Positions 62,079 to 64,000 of a DNA stretch of 64,000 nt are shown piece after piece. A model generated the notes under the pieces. The model ran no database searches, was not told where the DNA came from, and saw nothing but the letters and a program-made list of their open reading frames with translations. The position numbers were made by a program, and so were the translations under genes. This DNA comes from Marivita cryptomonadis (GTDB lineage: Bacteria; Pseudomonadota; Alphaproteobacteria; Rhodobacterales; Rhodobacteraceae). Each line of letters begins with the position of its first letter. The stretch's first letter is position 1. Location of the stretch: positions 1 to 64,000 of the forward strand of contig NZ_JFKD01000011.1 of the NCBI RefSeq assembly GCF_002115725.1. Reading direction: 5' to 3'.

Positions 62079-63154
62079 CCTACTGCGAAATGTTTGGACA
62101 GTTTCAAACCCTGTCCCTGATAGTTCGACGCAATCCCCGCGCCATACAGCTGGCTCGGGGATTGGTCCATTTGTTCATAGACCAAACGACCAACGATCTG
62201 CCCATGCTCAAGCACAAAGGGCGCCTCATGGCAGCGCACCTCTAGAACGCCGCGTGACCCAGTGCCGCCGGCTGCATCATGGCCGAACCCCGGATCAAAG
62301 AACCCGGCATAGTGCACCCGGAATTCCCCGACCATTGCCAAAAATGGCGCCATTTCAGCAGCATAATCGGGCGGGATATGCACAGCTTCGCGGCTGACAA
62401 GAATATAGAACGCATCCGGGTCAAGGATGATCTGACCATTGCTGGTGCGCAGTTCTTCCCAGAACTCAGACGGTGCATAATGTCCCAGCTTGTCGAGGTC
62501 GATTACACCCGTATGCGGCTTGGCCCGATAGCCCACCAGATCGCCGCTTTCAGGCTTGAGATCGACCGAAAACCCGAGCCCGTCACTGATCACCGCCGGC
62601 CCGCCTGACACCAGTTTTTGTTCTTCATGCAGCGCGCGCAGAGTGTCGTCTGACAAAACCGATTGTCCATGCCGGAACCGGATCTGATTGAGCCGCATAC
62701 CCGGACGGACGAGAACCGAAAACGAGCGCGGACAAATCTCGGCATAAAGCGGGCCTTGGTATCCAGCGGCGATCCGGTCGAATTCGCTGCCTTCATCCGT
62801 AATTGTGCGCGTCAGCAGATCCAGCCGCCCGGTCGAGCTTTTGGCATTGGCGACAGCGCTGATATCCGAGGGCAGGGCAAGGCGCTCCATCAAGGGAACA
62901 AGGTACACACAGCCCTTTTCCAGCACCGCACCGCCCTCAAGCGAAATGCGGTGCATTTCGAAATCCGCCAGACGGTCTTCAACGCGCCGCCCCTTACCAG
63001 CTAAAAACGACGCGCGCACCCGGTAGGCCACATTACCCAAGCGAAGATCGAGGCTGGCCGGTTGCACCTGACCATCGACAAAGGGTGTGTCCGCCGCGAT
63101 GATACCGCGATCCATCAGATCCGTGATCTGCTGATTGGCCAATACACCTGTCAT
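62075..63154 (-). CDS. dcd: dCTP deaminase, double-length form
   Basis: This 359-residue enzyme makes dUTP from dCTP. Two dUTPase-like halves are fused: one with SLDLRLGNVAYRVRASF and ANAKSSTGRLDLLTR (catalytic SxxR-type loop), the second from about residue 200. The alphaproteobacterial enzyme of this length is the 2'-deoxycytidine 5'-triphosphate deaminase type. GFGHDAAGGTGSRGVLEVR is a second active-site-like loop. The start at 63154 has AAGGGGG upstream. Confidence 0.9.
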   Translation of the reverse strand: MTGVLANQQITDLMDRGIIAADTPFVDGQVQPASLDLRLGNVAYRVRASFLAGKGRRVEDRLADFEMHRISLEGGAVLEKGCVYLVPLMERLALPSDISAVANAKSSTGRLDLLTRTITDEGSEFDRIAAGYQGPLYAEICPRSFSVLVRPGMRLNQIRFRHGQSVLSDDTLRALHEEQKLVSGGPAVISDGLGFSVDLKPESGDLVGYRAKPHTGVIDLDKLGHYAPSEFWEELRTSNGQIILDPDAFYILVSREAVHIPPDYAAEMAPFLAMVGEFRVHYAGFFDPGFGHDAAGGTGSRGVLEVRCHEAPFVLEHGQIVGRLVYEQMDQSPSQLYGAGIASNYQGQGLKLSKHFAVG

Positions 63155-63254
63155 CGGAACCCCCTTGGTCGCAGTTTGTCTTGCATAGCAAGCCACTGCG
63201 CCCCATGCGAGGGCGTTTTTCCCTGCAAAGCGGTATTGATAGCTGTGTGATGAT

Positions 63255-63331
63255 TGGTCGGGCTAGCAGGACTCGAACCTGCGACCTTCCGTCCCCCAGA
63301 CGGACGCGCTACCAGGCTGCGCTATAGCCCG
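63255..63331 (-). tRNA. tRNA-Pro (anticodon GGG)
   Basis: A full cloverleaf can be drawn. Acceptor arms CGGGCTA and TAGCCCG pair over 7 bp, the D-arm lies around GCGCAGCCTGGTAGCGC, and the anticodon stem TCCGT/ACGGA encloses loop CTGGGGG (anticodon GGG). The T-arm is GCAGGTTCGAGTCCTGC, and CCA is encoded at the 3' end. It lies between dcd and the partial gene, on the same strand as both. Confidence 0.95.
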
Positions 63332-63341
63332 ACTGCGGCCT

Positions 63342-63369
63342 GTCATAACGGTTTTGGGTCGGGCCGCAA
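63342..63369 (-). promoter_or_regulatory. Candidate tRNA-Pro promoter
   Basis: On the minus strand TTGCGG (63364-63369) and TATGAC (63342-63347) lie 16 bases apart, ten bases ahead of the mature tRNA 5' end. Hexamers are imperfect, so this is tentative. Confidence 0.4.
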
Positions 63370-63402
63370 GTGCGAATTTCGGCAGTTTCGACAAAGCCGC
63401 TC

Positions 63403-64000
63403 TTACCGGGCAACCGCTTTCAACTGATCCAGAATCGGTGCGATCTGCTGCGCTTGTTCGGGCGACAGGTGCCGTATGCGTGCAAGATAGGTCAGGGCAC
63501 TTGGCTCTGGTTCCGCCGGTGTGGCCACAACAGGCACGACGGGTTCTTGGACGGTGTCGGCCTTTTCCCTAAGGGCGTCTTCCGTGGCCACGCGATCCGC
63601 CATTGAACGTTGGAGAAATCCGGGCAGGGCGGTTTCGGGCTCCGGCTCAACTGCAAGAACCACCTCCGGTTCAGGTTCGGTGGCCTGTGGTTTCTCCTCG
63701 AGGATCGTGTCTACAACAGCAGACTCCGGCTCGGTCTCTGCGATGTCTGCAGACGACGTCTGGGGCTCCGATGTGACCGCTTGATCAGGTATGTCATCAC
63801 TTGCGTCCACCTGCTCTGGTTCAGCCTCGACAGCGTCAGCAGGCAGAGCTTCCGCAATCGGCGTTTCCTCGACGGTCTCAGGCTTGGCGAAGGGCACAAC
63901 GGTGTCCAGCGGCTCGGATGCGGGCACGTCCTCGAGAAGTGCCAGATCGGCCTCTTCTTCGTCGCTCAGACTTAATTCACAAAGCGAGGATACATGCTTA
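63403..64000 (-). CDS. Partial acidic Pro/Glu-rich hypothetical protein (5' end outside window)
   Basis: This partial frame ends RIRHLSPEQAQQIAPILDQLKAVAR and stays open through the window edge at 64000 (…LCELSLSDEEEADLALLED), so the true start lies outside. The visible 199 or so residues are dominated by a disordered acidic linker (PEPEVVLAVEPEPETALPG, EAEPEQVDASDD) before a short folded C-terminal stretch. A candidate GTG at 63927 is unlikely to be the real start. Function is unknown; scaffold or envelope linker proteins have such composition. Confidence 0.6.
   Translation of the reverse strand, partial: KHVSSLCELSLSDEEEADLALLEDVPASEPLDTVVPFAKPETVEETPIAEALPADAVEAEPEQVDASDDIPDQAVTSEPQTSSADIAETEPESAVVDTILEEKPQATEPEPEVVLAVEPEPETALPGFLQRSMADRVATEDALREKADTVQEPVVPVVATPAEPEPSALTYLARIRHLSPEQAQQIAPILDQLKAVAR

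Overview
The window looks like a compact, GC-rich chromosomal segment of a marine alphaproteobacterium of the Rhodobacterales (Roseobacter group). Pointers are the order argS / SPOR protein / nagZ / scpA / scpB, a zauP-zapA pair, a GTTC-N7-GTTC SOS box in front of uvrA, an aglR-aglEFGAK alpha-glucoside locus, and palindromic spacer elements of a kind I associate with this group. I see no insertion sequence, prophage, integrase, rRNA or CRISPR. One tRNA (Pro, GGG) is present. Assignment is from gene content and motifs only; no search was run.

Layout. 1-2.3 kb: a small accessory patch with an M35-like zinc metallopeptidase, a small partner protein and a PagL-type lipid A deacylase. 2.3-14 kb: a galactoside locus. 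An IclR regulator and ABC ATPase diverge from a binding protein, two permeases, a GH4 alpha-galactosidase, a sugar 1-dehydrogenase, DgoK, DgoA, a lactonase and a GH42 beta-galactosidase. Together they form an oxidative (De Ley-Doudoroff) galactose pathway without a visible galactonate dehydratase. 14-24 kb: a glucoside locus. Glucokinase, a GH1 beta-glucosidase and the LacI-type AglR diverge from aglE-F-G-A-K, with two matching CAAAGCGCTTTG operators.

24-36 kb: uvrA, a secreted-type Hint-domain protein, then valine catabolism (mmsB, 3-hydroxyisobutyryl-CoA hydrolase, isobutyryl-CoA dehydrogenase, mmsA with a divergent LysR). These are interrupted by a YbdK-type ligase and two tandem paralogs of unknown role. 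36-50 kb: coaD, small stress-type proteins, two different GAPDH genes, a cytochrome b / PepSY / membrane LuxR group, an MFS exporter, DoxX, a DUF808 protein, transketolase, zauP-zapA, and a bolA-grxD operon with two overlapping micro-genes between them. 50-54 kb: xth, then a noncoding stretch with three DnaA-box-like sites. It precedes a two-gene unit encoding an eight-fold FTSGS-repeat protein and a large unrecognised partner; this is the best candidate here for an undescribed system. 54-64 kb: dgt, a cation/proton antiporter, argS, a SPOR protein, nagZ, scpA, scpB, a 50-residue gene, a double-length dCTP deaminase, tRNA-Pro, and a gene cut by the window edge.

Functionally, two sugar import loci feed galactose and glucose into triose phosphate. 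The gap genes and the agl promoter carry CGCTAACA-type half sites that may tie them to a shared central-carbon regulator. The remainder is mostly housekeeping.
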